Assembly: GCA_000342265.1 (NCBI GenBank)
Contig: CP004348.1
Span: 558,001-622,000, forward strand
Origin: a beta proteobacterium CB
GTDB lineage: Bacteria; Pseudomonadota; Gammaproteobacteria; Burkholderiales; Burkholderiaceae
Reading direction: 5' to 3'
DNA length: 64,000 bases
Position 1 is the stretch's first letter. Each line of letters opens with the position of its first letter. Shown piece after piece: positions 47,950-56,564 of the stretch. A program made the position numbers and the translations under genes. The notes under the pieces are model-generated. The model ran no database searches. It worked only from the letters and a program-made list of their open reading frames with translations, and had not been told where the DNA came from.

Positions 47950-49182
47950 ATGAATGTTGACGTTAAAAGTTTTAAAGCTTCACCAACCTCCGAAACTAAT
48001 TTAGAGCTAGATAAGCGAAGTTGGGCTTTGTCCGCTCTGTCGGAGGCCGCTGTCGCATTGGCGCGTGCAGACTCGGTTGATCTATTGGTGCAAGAGGTGT
48101 GTGCAGCAATTGCTGCACAGGGACCTTACATATTGGCTTGGGTTGGTAGAGCCGAGAATGATGAAAATAAAACAGTAAAAGTGATTGGCGCCTATGGCTC
48201 TGCTACTGACTACGTTAAAGATATAGCGGTGAGTTGGTCAGAGTTCCAGGCAAGCGGTCTTGGCCCTGGTGGTACTTGTATACGCACTGGAATTTCTAGT
48301 GTGGTGATAGATTCAGAGTTAGATGAGGGATTTTCTGCATGGCGAGTCCGTGCGCGTGACTACGGAATTCGGTCTGCAGTAGGCTGCCCCATCCCCGATG
48401 GAGATGGTCATCCATACGGCGTGTTGTTAGTGTATTCAAAAGTGCCGAATGCGTTTGGAGCTTCTGAGGTGCAACTTTTTGAGGCTTTGGCGAAAGAAAT
48501 TGGATTTGGTATGAGATCTATCGATCGTCAGCAGCGACTAGATGATCAGATCCATGAAAAGCAAGTAGCTCAAGAACATTTATCTAGTGCCTTAATGGCA
48601 ACGATTGAAGCGATGGGTAAAACCATGGAGTGGCGTGATCCATATACCTCGGGGCATCAAAAGAGGGTTGCAGTACTTTCGATGGCTATCGCACAAAAAC
48701 TTGGATGGGATCGGGATCAAATTCAACCTCTATATATGGCTGCAATGGTCCACGATATTGGCAAGGTTGCCGTTCCGTCAGAAATTTTGACAAAACCTAC
48801 CCATCTCACAACGCTTGAAATGCAATTGGTTCAGGGGCATGTAGAGCCTGGCTATCAAATACTGAAAGACATTCCTTTCCCTTGGCCAATAGCTGAAATG
48901 GTGCGTCAACATCATGAGCGCTTGGATGGTAGCGGTTATCCAAGAGGCCTCAAGGGTGATGAAATTTGTCCAGAGGCAAAAATTCTAGCGGTTGCCGATA
49001 CTATTGAGGCGATGGCCACTCACCGTCCTTATCGCCCTGCGCGAGGCTTGCAAGTTGCAATTGATGAGATTAAGTCAGAGTCAGGCACTAAGTTAGATGA
49101 AAAAGTAGTCGATGCTGCTTTACAGCTTATGCAAGCTGGTGAGTTGGAGCCCTTGTTGCAATCCGAGCCATTTAAAAGCTAA
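47950..49182 (+). CDS. GAF-HD-GYP cyclic-di-GMP phosphodiesterase
   Basis: The 410-residue cytoplasmic protein has a GAF domain (about 25-190; YILAWVGRAEN and AVGCPIPDGDGHPYGVLL) and an HD-GYP domain from about 220. The metal and substrate motifs are intact: HDIGK at 268-272, HH at 321-322 and GSGYP at 327-331. It should hydrolyse c-di-GMP. It is a paralogue of the PAS-GAF-HD-GYP protein at 44872-46380 without the PAS domain. Confidence 0.93.
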   Translation: MNVDVKSFKASPTSETNLELDKRSWALSALSEAAVALARADSVDLLVQEVCAAIAAQGPYILAWVGRAENDENKTVKVIGAYGSATDYVKDIAVSWSEFQASGLGPGGTCIRTGISSVVIDSELDEGFSAWRVRARDYGIRSAVGCPIPDGDGHPYGVLLVYSKVPNAFGASEVQLFEALAKEIGFGMRSIDRQQRLDDQIHEKQVAQEHLSSALMATIEAMGKTMEWRDPYTSGHQKRVAVLSMAIAQKLGWDRDQIQPLYMAAMVHDIGKVAVPSEILTKPTHLTTLEMQLVQGHVEPGYQILKDIPFPWPIAEMVRQHHERLDGSGYPRGLKGDEICPEAKILAVADTIEAMATHRPYRPARGLQVAIDEIKSESGTKLDEKVVDAALQLMQAGELEPLLQSEPFKS

Positions 49183-49226
49183 TTTCAGTCGCACACCAAG
49201 TGGTTCACACCCCCATATCAATCGCG

Positions 49227-50465
49227 TTACTTTAAGAGAGTGGTATGTGTTCGATAGAGGGGTGACCCTTGACCGGTATAAGCAAGCATTGTACTGCCGG
49301 AGATGGTGATGGTGCTGGCTACTAAATCACCAACAGTAAAAGCTGATCCTGATGGGCTCAATATCAGGTTGCCATTTGGAACATAAAAGGTTCCAGATAG
49401 CTCATAGGTGGAGCCTCCGCTTCCGGAGATATTGGCTGTACTCGTGTTCCCTGTTCTTTGCCAGTACAAGATACCCCTTAAATTTCCGGCAATGGGAGAT
49501 TTGAGATCAATATTGCCGTTATTTCCAGAGGTGGTGATGGCGCCATCGTAGCCATAAATCGTCACCCCTGTGCCTCGAATATTGGAGCTATTCCCACCAC
49601 TAAAAGTGATCCCAGGATACTGGCTCTTAACACCTTTGCGAATAACATAGGTGCCAGATAAATTTAAAGAGCAGCCATTTGCTGGGTTAATGATCAGACC
49701 GCAGTAGGTGCCAGATGCCAAAGTGGCAGAGCAGGTATTGAAGGTGACATCGGTATTGGCGAGGGTGCAACTTCCAACTGTCGGTGCAATCAATCCAGCA
49801 TAGGGATCTGTAGTTGCCGGCCGATAGGTCTTAATTGCTGGCGCAGTAATAATCCCATCAATACCGCCACTAGTTATAACCCCAACAGTACTGGATACAG
49901 ATGCATTGGATCGAACATAGATTGAGTTAGCGCTCGTAGAGTTTGAGGCGATTAAGCAATTGGCGGAAGTGGATTGACTCGCAGAAAAACTGACATTGGT
50001 GCCAGTAGACTTTAAGCCTAGAACACACGGAATGGTATTGGCACTACCAGGCCCAGTGCCAGCTATGCTTGAGGCGCTCAAACTGAGGCTATTGATATCG
50101 AATGCTTTTAAAAAGAAGGGCGTCCAAGTTGTTGTAGCGCTTGCCTTAACACAAGTATTTTGACCAAAGGTAGGGCAGGTAGTGGGAACCTCAGTAACGA
50201 TAGAAAAATTATCTGGATTAACGCTACCAATCACAGTGGGATTGCTTGAGGCGGTATCTCCATTTTGGCAAGACCCTGGCGTGCGGTAATTAAATGAGCC
50301 ACAAGATAATGCTGCTGCATCTGCAGCATTTTGTAGTTGAGTACGCTTCACGAAGAGCCACCCAATATCTACCGCCAGCGACAGTAATGCTAGCAACAGT
50401 ACGATGAGCATTGCAAACCAAATGACTACCGCACCACGCTCAGATTGATTGGCTTCTCTACTCAT
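49227..50465 (-). CDS. TadG-like pilus-assembly protein with Ser/Thr/Asn-rich extracytoplasmic region
   Basis: The 412-residue protein starts with the Tad (PF13400-type) region: RGAVVIWFAMLIVLL helix and VDIGWLFVKRTQLQNAADAAALSC. The following 340 residues are unusually rich in Gly, Ser, Thr and Asn with repeated short strands, like a beta-helix or adhesin, and contain several spaced Cys. No vWA domain is evident. It overlaps tadE by 8 nt and both diverge from the flp operon, so it is likely a minor pseudopilin or surface component. Confidence 0.78.
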   Translation of the reverse strand: MSREANQSERGAVVIWFAMLIVLLLALLSLAVDIGWLFVKRTQLQNAADAAALSCGSFNYRTPGSCQNGDTASSNPTVIGSVNPDNFSIVTEVPTTCPTFGQNTCVKASATTTWTPFFLKAFDINSLSLSASSIAGTGPGSANTIPCVLGLKSTGTNVSFSASQSTSANCLIASNSTSANSIYVRSNASVSSTVGVITSGGIDGIITAPAIKTYRPATTDPYAGLIAPTVGSCTLANTDVTFNTCSATLASGTYCGLIINPANGCSLNLSGTYVIRKGVKSQYPGITFSGGNSSNIRGTGVTIYGYDGAITTSGNNGNIDLKSPIAGNLRGILYWQRTGNTSTANISGSGGSTYELSGTFYVPNGNLILSPSGSAFTVGDLVASTITISGSTMLAYTGQGSPLYRTHTTLLK

Positions 50466-50934
50466 AATTCATTTTGGAGATGGCCACTAGATTAAAGTTA
50501 CCAAACGCAATAGTGCCAATTCCAGAATAAGGGTAGGTGGTTGTAACAGTTACTGTACTGCCAGGAGTCCCGCCTCCAGTAGCGGTAGTGCTTGGTAGAT
50601 TTGTACTGGCATAACTGATTAGCAAAGTGCTTGCAAAATTATTTGCCACTCCGCAGGGGGTTGTTGGTGTTGTGCCTGTGCCGCTGCAACTCCAGGCAAG
50701 ACCACCAGGATTATTATCGGAAATAATCCCCCACCTAGCACCCTCTCTACTCGCATTGGTAATGATGATGTAGTCATACATGATCAGGCCAGCCTCAATA
50801 GTGGCAATAAAAATCAACATGAGTACCGGCAGAATTAATGCGAATTCGACGGCAACGATGCCACTCTCAGAATTTTCTTTATGAGATTGTTTTTTGTGTA
50901 ATTTAGACCGAGCGTGCGAATACAAGTTAGTCAT
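50458..50934 (-). CDS. TadE-like minor pseudopilin
   Basis: The 158-residue protein has a basic N-terminus then ESGIVAVEFALILPVLMLIF, the TadE prepilin-like motif with Gly before the cleavage site and Glu at +5. It continues with IEAGLIMYDYIIITNASREGAR. TadE proteins are processed by the prepilin peptidase and act at the base of Flp pili. It is the first gene of the divergent tadE-tadG unit. Confidence 0.85.
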   Translation of the reverse strand: MTNLYSHARSKLHKKQSHKENSESGIVAVEFALILPVLMLIFIATIEAGLIMYDYIIITNASREGARWGIISDNNPGGLAWSCSGTGTTPTTPCGVANNFASTLLISYASTNLPSTTATGGGTPGSTVTVTTTYPYSGIGTIAFGNFNLVAISKMNYE

Positions 50935-51016
50935 TTTTTAAGTGTATCTCGAGCGGGAATGAAGTTGAGAATTATTCTGCTTAAGATTAATTGTTTAATT
51001 TGACATTTGTCTTATT

Positions 51017-51045
51017 TTGGCAATTTCATATTGTTTTAATATATA
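51017..51045 (+). promoter_or_regulatory. Candidate promoter of the flp-tad operon
   Basis: TTGGCA (51017-51022) and TATATA (51040-51045) are spaced by 17 bp in the A/T-rich divergent region. A second -35-like TTGACA lies at 51000. Spacing does not fit a sigma-54 site. Confidence 0.45.
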
Positions 51046-51050
51046 TTATA

Positions 51051-51067
51051 GTTACAATTGTTGTAAC
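51051..51067. promoter_or_regulatory. Palindromic operator candidate upstream of flp
   Basis: GTTACAA-TTG-TTGTAAC is a perfect 7-3-7 inverted repeat located at the predicted transcription start, 38 bp before the flp1 ATG. Such a position suits repression. The cognate regulator is not in the window as a recognisable DNA-binding protein. Confidence 0.55.
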
Positions 51068-51104
51068 AATTTGAATTAATTGAATTTTTTGATTAGGAGC
51101 CGCA

Positions 51105-51290
51105 ATGCTAGATAAAAAGAAATTGCTTAATCGATTGGGTGATGAAAGCGGTATTGCAGTCATTGAATATGTCCTACTTTTGTCTCTAGTTGTTGTGGCT
51201 GTATATGCAGCATTGACTTGGACGGGTCTCGGAACTGCTCTACAAGCCGTTATTACTGAAGTTATTGGCAAAATTAGCAGGACTCCATAA
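51105..51290 (+). CDS. flp1: Flp-type pilin, first copy
   Basis: The 61-residue prepilin starts behind AGGAG. Cleavage is expected after Gly in ESGIAVIEYVLL, matching the Flp motif G/xxxxEY, leaving a mature pilin of about 45 residues. The hydrophobic helix continues to ALTWTGLG. Flp is the major fibre subunit of Tad pili, which mediate adhesion and biofilm formation. A near-copy follows 2 nt later. Confidence 0.93.
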   Translation: MLDKKKLLNRLGDESGIAVIEYVLLLSLVVVAVYAALTWTGLGTALQAVITEVIGKISRTP

Positions 51291-51292
51291 TC

Positions 51293-51469
51293 ATGTTTAA
51301 AAACAAACCAACACATCAAGTTGATGGCGAGAGTGGCATTGCTGTCATTGAATACGTTTTACTTCTATCCATAGTGGTAATTGCCGTGTATGCCGCACTT
51401 ACATGGACTGATCTTAAGGTCGCTTTACAAGCGGTCATCACTGAGTTGATTGATAAGATCAATCGCTAG
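51293..51469 (+). CDS. flp2: Flp-type pilin, second copy (58 aa)
   Basis: This short gene starts 2 nt after flp1. Its product has a basic leader (FKNKPTHQVDGESG) and the same G/IAVIEY processing site. The mature parts of the two pilins match at 35 of 43 positions counted by eye; changes lie mainly in the C-terminal surface segment (DLKV for GLGT). It has a visible tandem-duplication origin. Both may be assembled, or one may be a minor subunit. Confidence 0.9.
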   Translation: MFKNKPTHQVDGESGIAVIEYVLLLSIVVIAVYAALTWTDLKVALQAVITELIDKINR

Positions 51470-51490
51470 GACTCATCACCAGATACTATT

Positions 51491-52270
51491 TTGATAGAGC
51501 CACGCACCCTTTGGCTTTTAGTCATCTCCACAGTAGTGGGGATTGCTACGGTAGTGGTTTCCGCATTGTGGCTAAGATCGCATAATGCTAGCGAGCTAGT
51601 CCAGGTTGTTGTTGCATCAGAGGAAATTCAGGCGGGAGTGAAGTTGCGCCCTGAGTATCTCAAAATGACCGACTGGCCTAAAGCCAGTCTCCCTCATGGA
51701 GCCGAGCGCTCCGTCGATAAATTGCTTGAAAGAGTAACGCATACCAAGATTGCAGCCAATGAGCTTGTGCTTGAGCGTATGCTTTTGCCGATTGGCGCAA
51801 CAGGCAATCTTGCGGCAGTAATTGCGCCGGGTATGAGAGCCGTAACTGTTCCGGTCAATGAGGTTGCGGGTGTAGCAGGATTTGTATTTCCTGGAAATTA
51901 TGTTGATGTTCTGCTCAATACCAAAGATGACTCTGGTCAGTCCACCTCTAGAATTGTTCTTGAGCGGGTATTGGTTTTGGCGGCCGACCAAGAGCGGTCT
52001 ATCAAAGATGAGTCTCGTGGCAGGGTGGTGAAAGCGGTTACTTTGCAAGTGACACCTAGCGAGGCTGAGCGAATTGACTTAGCTCGCTCAGTTGGGCACC
52101 TGTCTTTAGCGCTGAGAAGTCAGGAAGATGGCTTGGCTGGGGCTGCTGGTGCTACTGGAGCAGGCGCAAAGCAGGGAGAATTTACTGGTACTGCTAAAGC
52201 CCCTAAGGCGGTGCCTGTATCCGGTATTGAGGTGATTCGTGGCACGAAACGCAGTGTTGCATCGGAATAG
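51491..52270 (+). CDS. cpaB: Flp pilus assembly protein CpaB/RcpC
   Basis: The 259-residue protein starts at TTG. It has one N-terminal helix (LWLLVISTVVGIATVVVSAL), an SAF domain with EIQAGVKLRPEYLKMTDWP, and VIAPGMRAVTVPVNEVAGVAGFV with the CpaB-typical PGNYVDVLL strand. It works in the periplasm with the secretin. It is followed by cpaC after 4 nt when the latter's ATG at 52275 is used. Confidence 0.9.
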   Translation: MIEPRTLWLLVISTVVGIATVVVSALWLRSHNASELVQVVVASEEIQAGVKLRPEYLKMTDWPKASLPHGAERSVDKLLERVTHTKIAANELVLERMLLPIGATGNLAAVIAPGMRAVTVPVNEVAGVAGFVFPGNYVDVLLNTKDDSGQSTSRIVLERVLVLAADQERSIKDESRGRVVKAVTLQVTPSEAERIDLARSVGHLSLALRSQEDGLAGAAGATGAGAKQGEFTGTAKAPKAVPVSGIEVIRGTKRSVASE

Positions 52271-52274
52271 AAAA

Positions 52275-53666
52275 ATGATCCATTCCATCAGAAACTGTAT
52301 TGCTAAGCCTTACTATGTTTTTGCAGCGCTGGGATTAAGTGCTTGCTTGCTAGCCTCCTATTTATTAGTGTCGAGCCATGCTTTGGCACAGGCTCCGGTC
52401 TCAAAAGAGACCAAGTCTGCCGCCAAATATCCGCCCTTAAATATTGTGGTGGGCAAGTCTCGCTTATTTAAATTTCGCTCTCCAGTAACCAAGGTTTCAG
52501 TTGGTGATCCTGCGATTGCGGATGTCATGATTGTGAATCCTCAAGAACTTTATATCTTAGGAAAAAAAGCTGGCACTACCAATGTCATGGCGTGGCACGC
52601 AAATGATGAGGTGACTGTGCTGGATTTAACGATTGGGGTCGACACCACTTCGGTTCAAGCTTTGCTGGCGAAATTACTCCCTACTGAAAAAGAGATTCGA
52701 GTTAGTGCTGCTGGTGAGTCACTCATATTAAGTGGCACGGTAAGCGATGCTTTCAAAGTGCAGCAGGCCGTTCAAATTGCAGAAGAATTTAGTAGTAAAA
52801 AAGTAATGAATATGCTGACTACACAGCATCTTCCACAGGTCTTGATTGAGGTAAAAATTGCTGAAGTCAAGAAAGAAGTTTTAGATACCTTAGGGGTGAA
52901 CGTCAGCGGCACTGATTTTGCCTTTGCAGCGATTGGTGGGGCAGCATTGGGCGCGACAGCCCCTGTTGCCGGCATGAGTCCCAATGCGGCAGGGCGATTT
53001 GGCTCAACAAATGCCTGGCTTCAAGCTCAAATGGCAACGGGTGCCATTACCTTGTTGGCTGAACCAAACATCATGGCTATTAGCGGTCAAGAAGGCAGAT
53101 TCTTGGCTGGTGGAAAAGTCTTCCTCCCAATTACACAATCCAATGCGGTAGGTGGTAGCCCAGTGATTACATTACAAGAGCAACCTTACGGCGTCGGTAT
53201 TAAATTTACCCCAACTGTATTGGATGGTGGGCGGATTAACCTGAAGGTACAACCAGAGGTTTCTGAAGTCAGTAGTCAAGGTATACCTGTTGTATCTGGC
53301 AACTCAACAACCATTCTGCCAACTATTCTCACTAGACAGGCATCTACGACTGTGCAACTTTATGATGGACAAAGTTTTGCGATTGGGGGGTTAATTAAGA
53401 GCAATGTTACCGAAGTCATTAGTGCATTTCCGGGGCTTGCCAGTATTCCAATTATTGGGGCTTTGTTTAGAAGCAGCTCTTTCAACTCTGGTCGCACCGA
53501 GCTCTTGATTATTGTTACCCCAAGAATTGTTCAGCCTTTGAGCGATAAGCCGCAATTACCGACTGATAAATTCCGTCAACCCTCTCCTTCGGAGTTTTTC
53601 TTAGAGGGTAAGATGGAAGCATCCCCCCCGGAGAATGCCAATACACTGAATGGGGAGGCGAAATAA
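52275..53666 (+). CDS. cpaC: Flp pilus secretin CpaC/RcpA
   Basis: The ATG at 52275 follows GGAATAG and gives 463 residues, with a hydrophobic signal segment (ALGLSACLLASYLLVSSHALA). BON-like and N-domain repeats (VSVGDPAIADVMIVNPQEL, ILGKKAGTTNVM) lead to the secretin domain with VPVVSG-type strands, FAIGGLIKSNV and ELLIIVTPRIVQPL. It forms the outer-membrane pore of the Tad system. It overlaps the lipoprotein gene by TAATG. Confidence 0.93.
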   Translation: MIHSIRNCIAKPYYVFAALGLSACLLASYLLVSSHALAQAPVSKETKSAAKYPPLNIVVGKSRLFKFRSPVTKVSVGDPAIADVMIVNPQELYILGKKAGTTNVMAWHANDEVTVLDLTIGVDTTSVQALLAKLLPTEKEIRVSAAGESLILSGTVSDAFKVQQAVQIAEEFSSKKVMNMLTTQHLPQVLIEVKIAEVKKEVLDTLGVNVSGTDFAFAAIGGAALGATAPVAGMSPNAAGRFGSTNAWLQAQMATGAITLLAEPNIMAISGQEGRFLAGGKVFLPITQSNAVGGSPVITLQEQPYGVGIKFTPTVLDGGRINLKVQPEVSEVSSQGIPVVSGNSTTILPTILTRQASTTVQLYDGQSFAIGGLIKSNVTEVISAFPGLASIPIIGALFRSSSFNSGRTELLIIVTPRIVQPLSDKPQLPTDKFRQPSPSEFFLEGKMEASPPENANTLNGEAK

Positions 53667-53977
53667 TGCAATATTTGTTATCCACTGGCATGAAATACAT
53701 TGCATTAGGAGCGCTTGGTTTTTTATTGATTGCTTGCCAGTCTTATTGGTACGCTGATCCAGACTTTGGTAGCACGGTAAACAATGCCGTGCGGGCGCAG
53801 ACGGCAAATCCGAACGCTCCTCAGCCACCAGCGAAAGGTTCTGCAAGCGGGCTTGATGGCGTCAGTGCGAAAAAAGGGGTCGATAACTATCAAGGTAGTT
53901 TTGATGCCAAACCAACAGATGGCGATAAAGGTTCATTGATTCAAATGAATATTGGCAGCCCATCAGGGTCTAGATAG
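53666..53977 (+). CDS. Tad-locus lipoprotein of unknown function
   Basis: The 103-residue protein starts behind GGAGG in a TAATG overlap with cpaC. The lipobox LIAC predicts lipid attachment at the Cys in ALGFLLIACQS. The rest is polar, Pro/Gly/Asp-rich and probably disordered, with DNYQGSFDAKP near the end. Its place between secretin and TadZ suggests a secretin pilotin or outer-membrane adaptor like RcpB/CpaD, but sequence similarity is not evident to me. Confidence 0.65.
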   Translation: MQYLLSTGMKYIALGALGFLLIACQSYWYADPDFGSTVNNAVRAQTANPNAPQPPAKGSASGLDGVSAKKGVDNYQGSFDAKPTDGDKGSLIQMNIGSPSGSR

Positions 53978-53990
53978 GTTTTCAAGCAAG

Positions 53991-55157
53991 ATGAAAATTG
54001 TTGTTATCGCCAGCAATCCCGAGATCTTGCATCAGATCCAATCACTACTTGAAAGAAATCCAGGTTCGGATCAATTTATATTCCTGCAGCGACATGGTAA
54101 GCAGATAGGTCTAGACAGGATTGATCTGTTTTCAACAAATGTATTGATTCTGGATTCGGATTCGATTAATCCTGAGGATATGAAGACGATCGCGGCGTGC
54201 ACAAGAGAGCACATTAACCCCGCCATCCTGTATCTATGCGCTAATCATAGCGAGCAGCAACTACTTGAATTAATGCGTGCAGGCGTGAGCGAGGTAATTC
54301 ATCTGCCTTTGGCCGAACATGAATTACATGAGGCCGTGGAGCGAGTTCGCGCAAGAAATTACATCTCTGCATCCTATCGCCCCCGGGGAAAAATTGTCAG
54401 CTTTATGTCCTGTAAGGGCGGTGCAGGCGCTACTTTTCTGGCGACCAATTTGGGTTACGCATTGGCAACGGAATGCCGTCAAAAAGTGTTATTCATAGAC
54501 TTGCATATGCAGTATGGCGACGCTTCCTTTTATCTGTCGTCTACTGTATCGCATCACACATTGGCAGACATTATTAAGCAATCAGGATTGGACTCCTCTG
54601 CGATTGCCTCTGCCGCAATGCAAGTTGCACCCGATTTTTATTTGCTTCAGGCCCCAGAGAGCCCTGAAAAAGCTGCGGGTATACAGATTCAGCATGTTGA
54701 TAACTTGCTCACTGTTGCCATTCAAGAATTTGATTTTGTGATTGTTGATTTGCCACACGCTTTAGATGCTATTTCAATGAAGGTCTTAGATCGATCTGAG
54801 CGCGTCTTTCCAGTAATGCAGCCAATGGTTCCCTATATGCGAGCTATGAGTAACACCCTGCATTTATTTGGCATGTTGGGATACGAGTCCCATAAGATCA
54901 ATGTATTACTCAATCGCATGGAGGAAAATTTATCCATCTCTATGAATACGATTGAGGATGCTATTCAGAAGAAGGTTGATCGCGTGATACCAAATGACTT
55001 CTTGCATGCAGCAGATTCTGTTAATAACGGTGTTCCTATTTTGAAGGTTGCCCCGCAAAGTGGTATTTGCATTAGCTTGCTAGAGATTGCCAAGGACTTA
55101 AGTGGGGTGACGTCCCATGCTAAAGAAAAATCTTTTTTTGAAAAATTATTCAATTAA
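53991..55157 (+). CDS. tadZ: Tad localization ATPase TadZ/CpaE
   Basis: The ATG at 53991 begins MKIVVIASNPEIL and gives 388 residues. Residues 1-125 form a receiver-like domain. The MinD/ParA-type ATPase follows with MSCKGGAGATFLATN; the deviant Walker A keeps the signature Lys but has Ala where the P-loop Lys lies, as in many CpaE proteins. FIDLHMQYGD and FVIVDLPHALD complete the fold. TadZ sets the polar location of Tad machinery. Confidence 0.9.
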   Translation: MKIVVIASNPEILHQIQSLLERNPGSDQFIFLQRHGKQIGLDRIDLFSTNVLILDSDSINPEDMKTIAACTREHINPAILYLCANHSEQQLLELMRAGVSEVIHLPLAEHELHEAVERVRARNYISASYRPRGKIVSFMSCKGGAGATFLATNLGYALATECRQKVLFIDLHMQYGDASFYLSSTVSHHTLADIIKQSGLDSSAIASAAMQVAPDFYLLQAPESPEKAAGIQIQHVDNLLTVAIQEFDFVIVDLPHALDAISMKVLDRSERVFPVMQPMVPYMRAMSNTLHLFGMLGYESHKINVLLNRMEENLSISMNTIEDAIQKKVDRVIPNDFLHAADSVNNGVPILKVAPQSGICISLLEIAKDLSGVTSHAKEKSFFEKLFN

Positions 55158-55198
55158 GTAGTCGAAATAGATTCATCCAAATTTAAAGCGGAACCAAA

Positions 55199-56560
55199 AT
55201 GTCCCTGAGAGAAACAATCCAAGATTCGGGCGGGCTTCATGCGGGTGATACTGCTAGGCAGCGGGACCATGGGATTGGTGATGGCGCATACGCTAGCAAT
55301 CCCTTAAAAAGACTTTTGCATGCCCGTCTTCTCGAGGTGTTGGACTTGGTTGCTATTCAGGGGATGTCCCCGGAGCAATTAAAGGCTCATCTGAAATCCT
55401 CAATTGCGGACATCATTGCGCAAGAGAAAATGCTCATTAGTGAGCAAGATTTAGCCCATTTAGTTTTCGATATTCAGAATGAAGTCATTGGGTTAGGGCC
55501 ATTAGAGCCTCTTTTGGCAGACCCCACGATTTCGGATGTTTTGGTGAATAACTACAAAACCATTTTTGTTGAGCGCAAGGGGCGCCTGGAGAAGGCCAAC
55601 ATTCAGTTTGATGATGATGCTCATCTGCTAAAAATTATTGAAAAAATTGTTTCGCAGGTAGGTCGTCGCATTGATGAATCTAGCCCCATGGTTGATGCTC
55701 GCTTACCGGATGGGTCGCGCGTCAATGCCATCATTCCTCCCTTAGCTTTAGATGGCCCCGCACTATCTATCAGGCGCTTCTCCCAGATTCCGTTGACTAT
55801 GGCGAATTTGGTTGAGTACGGTAGCTTGACTGAGGAAATGGCGTTGATTATTTCTGCTTTAGTTAAGGCTAAAACCAATATATTGGTATCAGGCGGCACT
55901 GGAAGCGGTAAGACAACATTGCTCAACATCATGTCTAGTTTTATTCCGAGCAATGAACGCATTATTACGATTGAAGACGCTGCTGAATTGCGACTGCAAC
56001 AGCCCCATGTGGTTCGCCTGGAAACACGTCCAGCCAATCTAGAGGGAAAGGGTGGCATTACTCAGCGTGATTTGCTGCGCAATACTTTGCGCATGCGGCC
56101 TGATCGGATTGTGATTGGTGAGGTTCGTGGCGCCGAGGTGCTCGATATGCTTCAAGCCATGAATACGGGTCATGAAGGCTCTTTAACCACCATTCATGCC
56201 AATACAGCACGAGATTCCTTAACTCGTTTAGAGAATATGGTGGGTATGGCAGGGATAGCGGTTGAGCAAAAAGCATTGCGACAACAAATTGTTGCCGCCA
56301 TTACCGTGATTGTTCAGTCCGCCCGCTTAAGCGATGGACGCCGTAAGGTGACGAGCATTCAAGAGATCACTGGAATGGAAGGGGATATGGTCACCCTTCA
56401 GGAAATCTTTAAATTCGAGCAAACTGGCGTTGCTCCAGATGGCACGGTTCTTGGAAGATTTCGGGCGACCGGTATTCGTCCGCGATTTGCAGATCGTTTA
56501 ATCGCGAGAGGTGCCCCATTAGCCGATTACTTGTTCGACCCTGACCGTGTAAAAGAATAG
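55199..56560 (+). CDS. tadA: Tad secretion ATPase TadA/CpaF
   Basis: The 453-residue type II/IV secretion ATPase has an N-terminal helical domain, Walker A SGGTGSGKTTLLN near residue 232, the Asp-box region ITIEDAAELRLQQPHVVRLE, Walker B RMRPDRIVIGEVRG and GHEGSLTTIHANT with the conserved His box. It powers pilus extension and probably retraction. It ends 4 nt before tadB. Confidence 0.96.
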   Translation: MSLRETIQDSGGLHAGDTARQRDHGIGDGAYASNPLKRLLHARLLEVLDLVAIQGMSPEQLKAHLKSSIADIIAQEKMLISEQDLAHLVFDIQNEVIGLGPLEPLLADPTISDVLVNNYKTIFVERKGRLEKANIQFDDDAHLLKIIEKIVSQVGRRIDESSPMVDARLPDGSRVNAIIPPLALDGPALSIRRFSQIPLTMANLVEYGSLTEEMALIISALVKAKTNILVSGGTGSGKTTLLNIMSSFIPSNERIITIEDAAELRLQQPHVVRLETRPANLEGKGGITQRDLLRNTLRMRPDRIVIGEVRGAEVLDMLQAMNTGHEGSLTTIHANTARDSLTRLENMVGMAGIAVEQKALRQQIVAAITVIVQSARLSDGRRKVTSIQEITGMEGDMVTLQEIFKFEQTGVAPDGTVLGRFRATGIRPRFADRLIARGAPLADYLFDPDRVKE

Positions 56561-56564
56561 TTCT

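Noticed and set aside
51017..51035. Possible sigma-54 promoter (TTGGCA with downstream TTG) before flp
   Set aside because: The spacing between the GG and the downstream G is 14 rather than about 11-12, and the GC element is absent.
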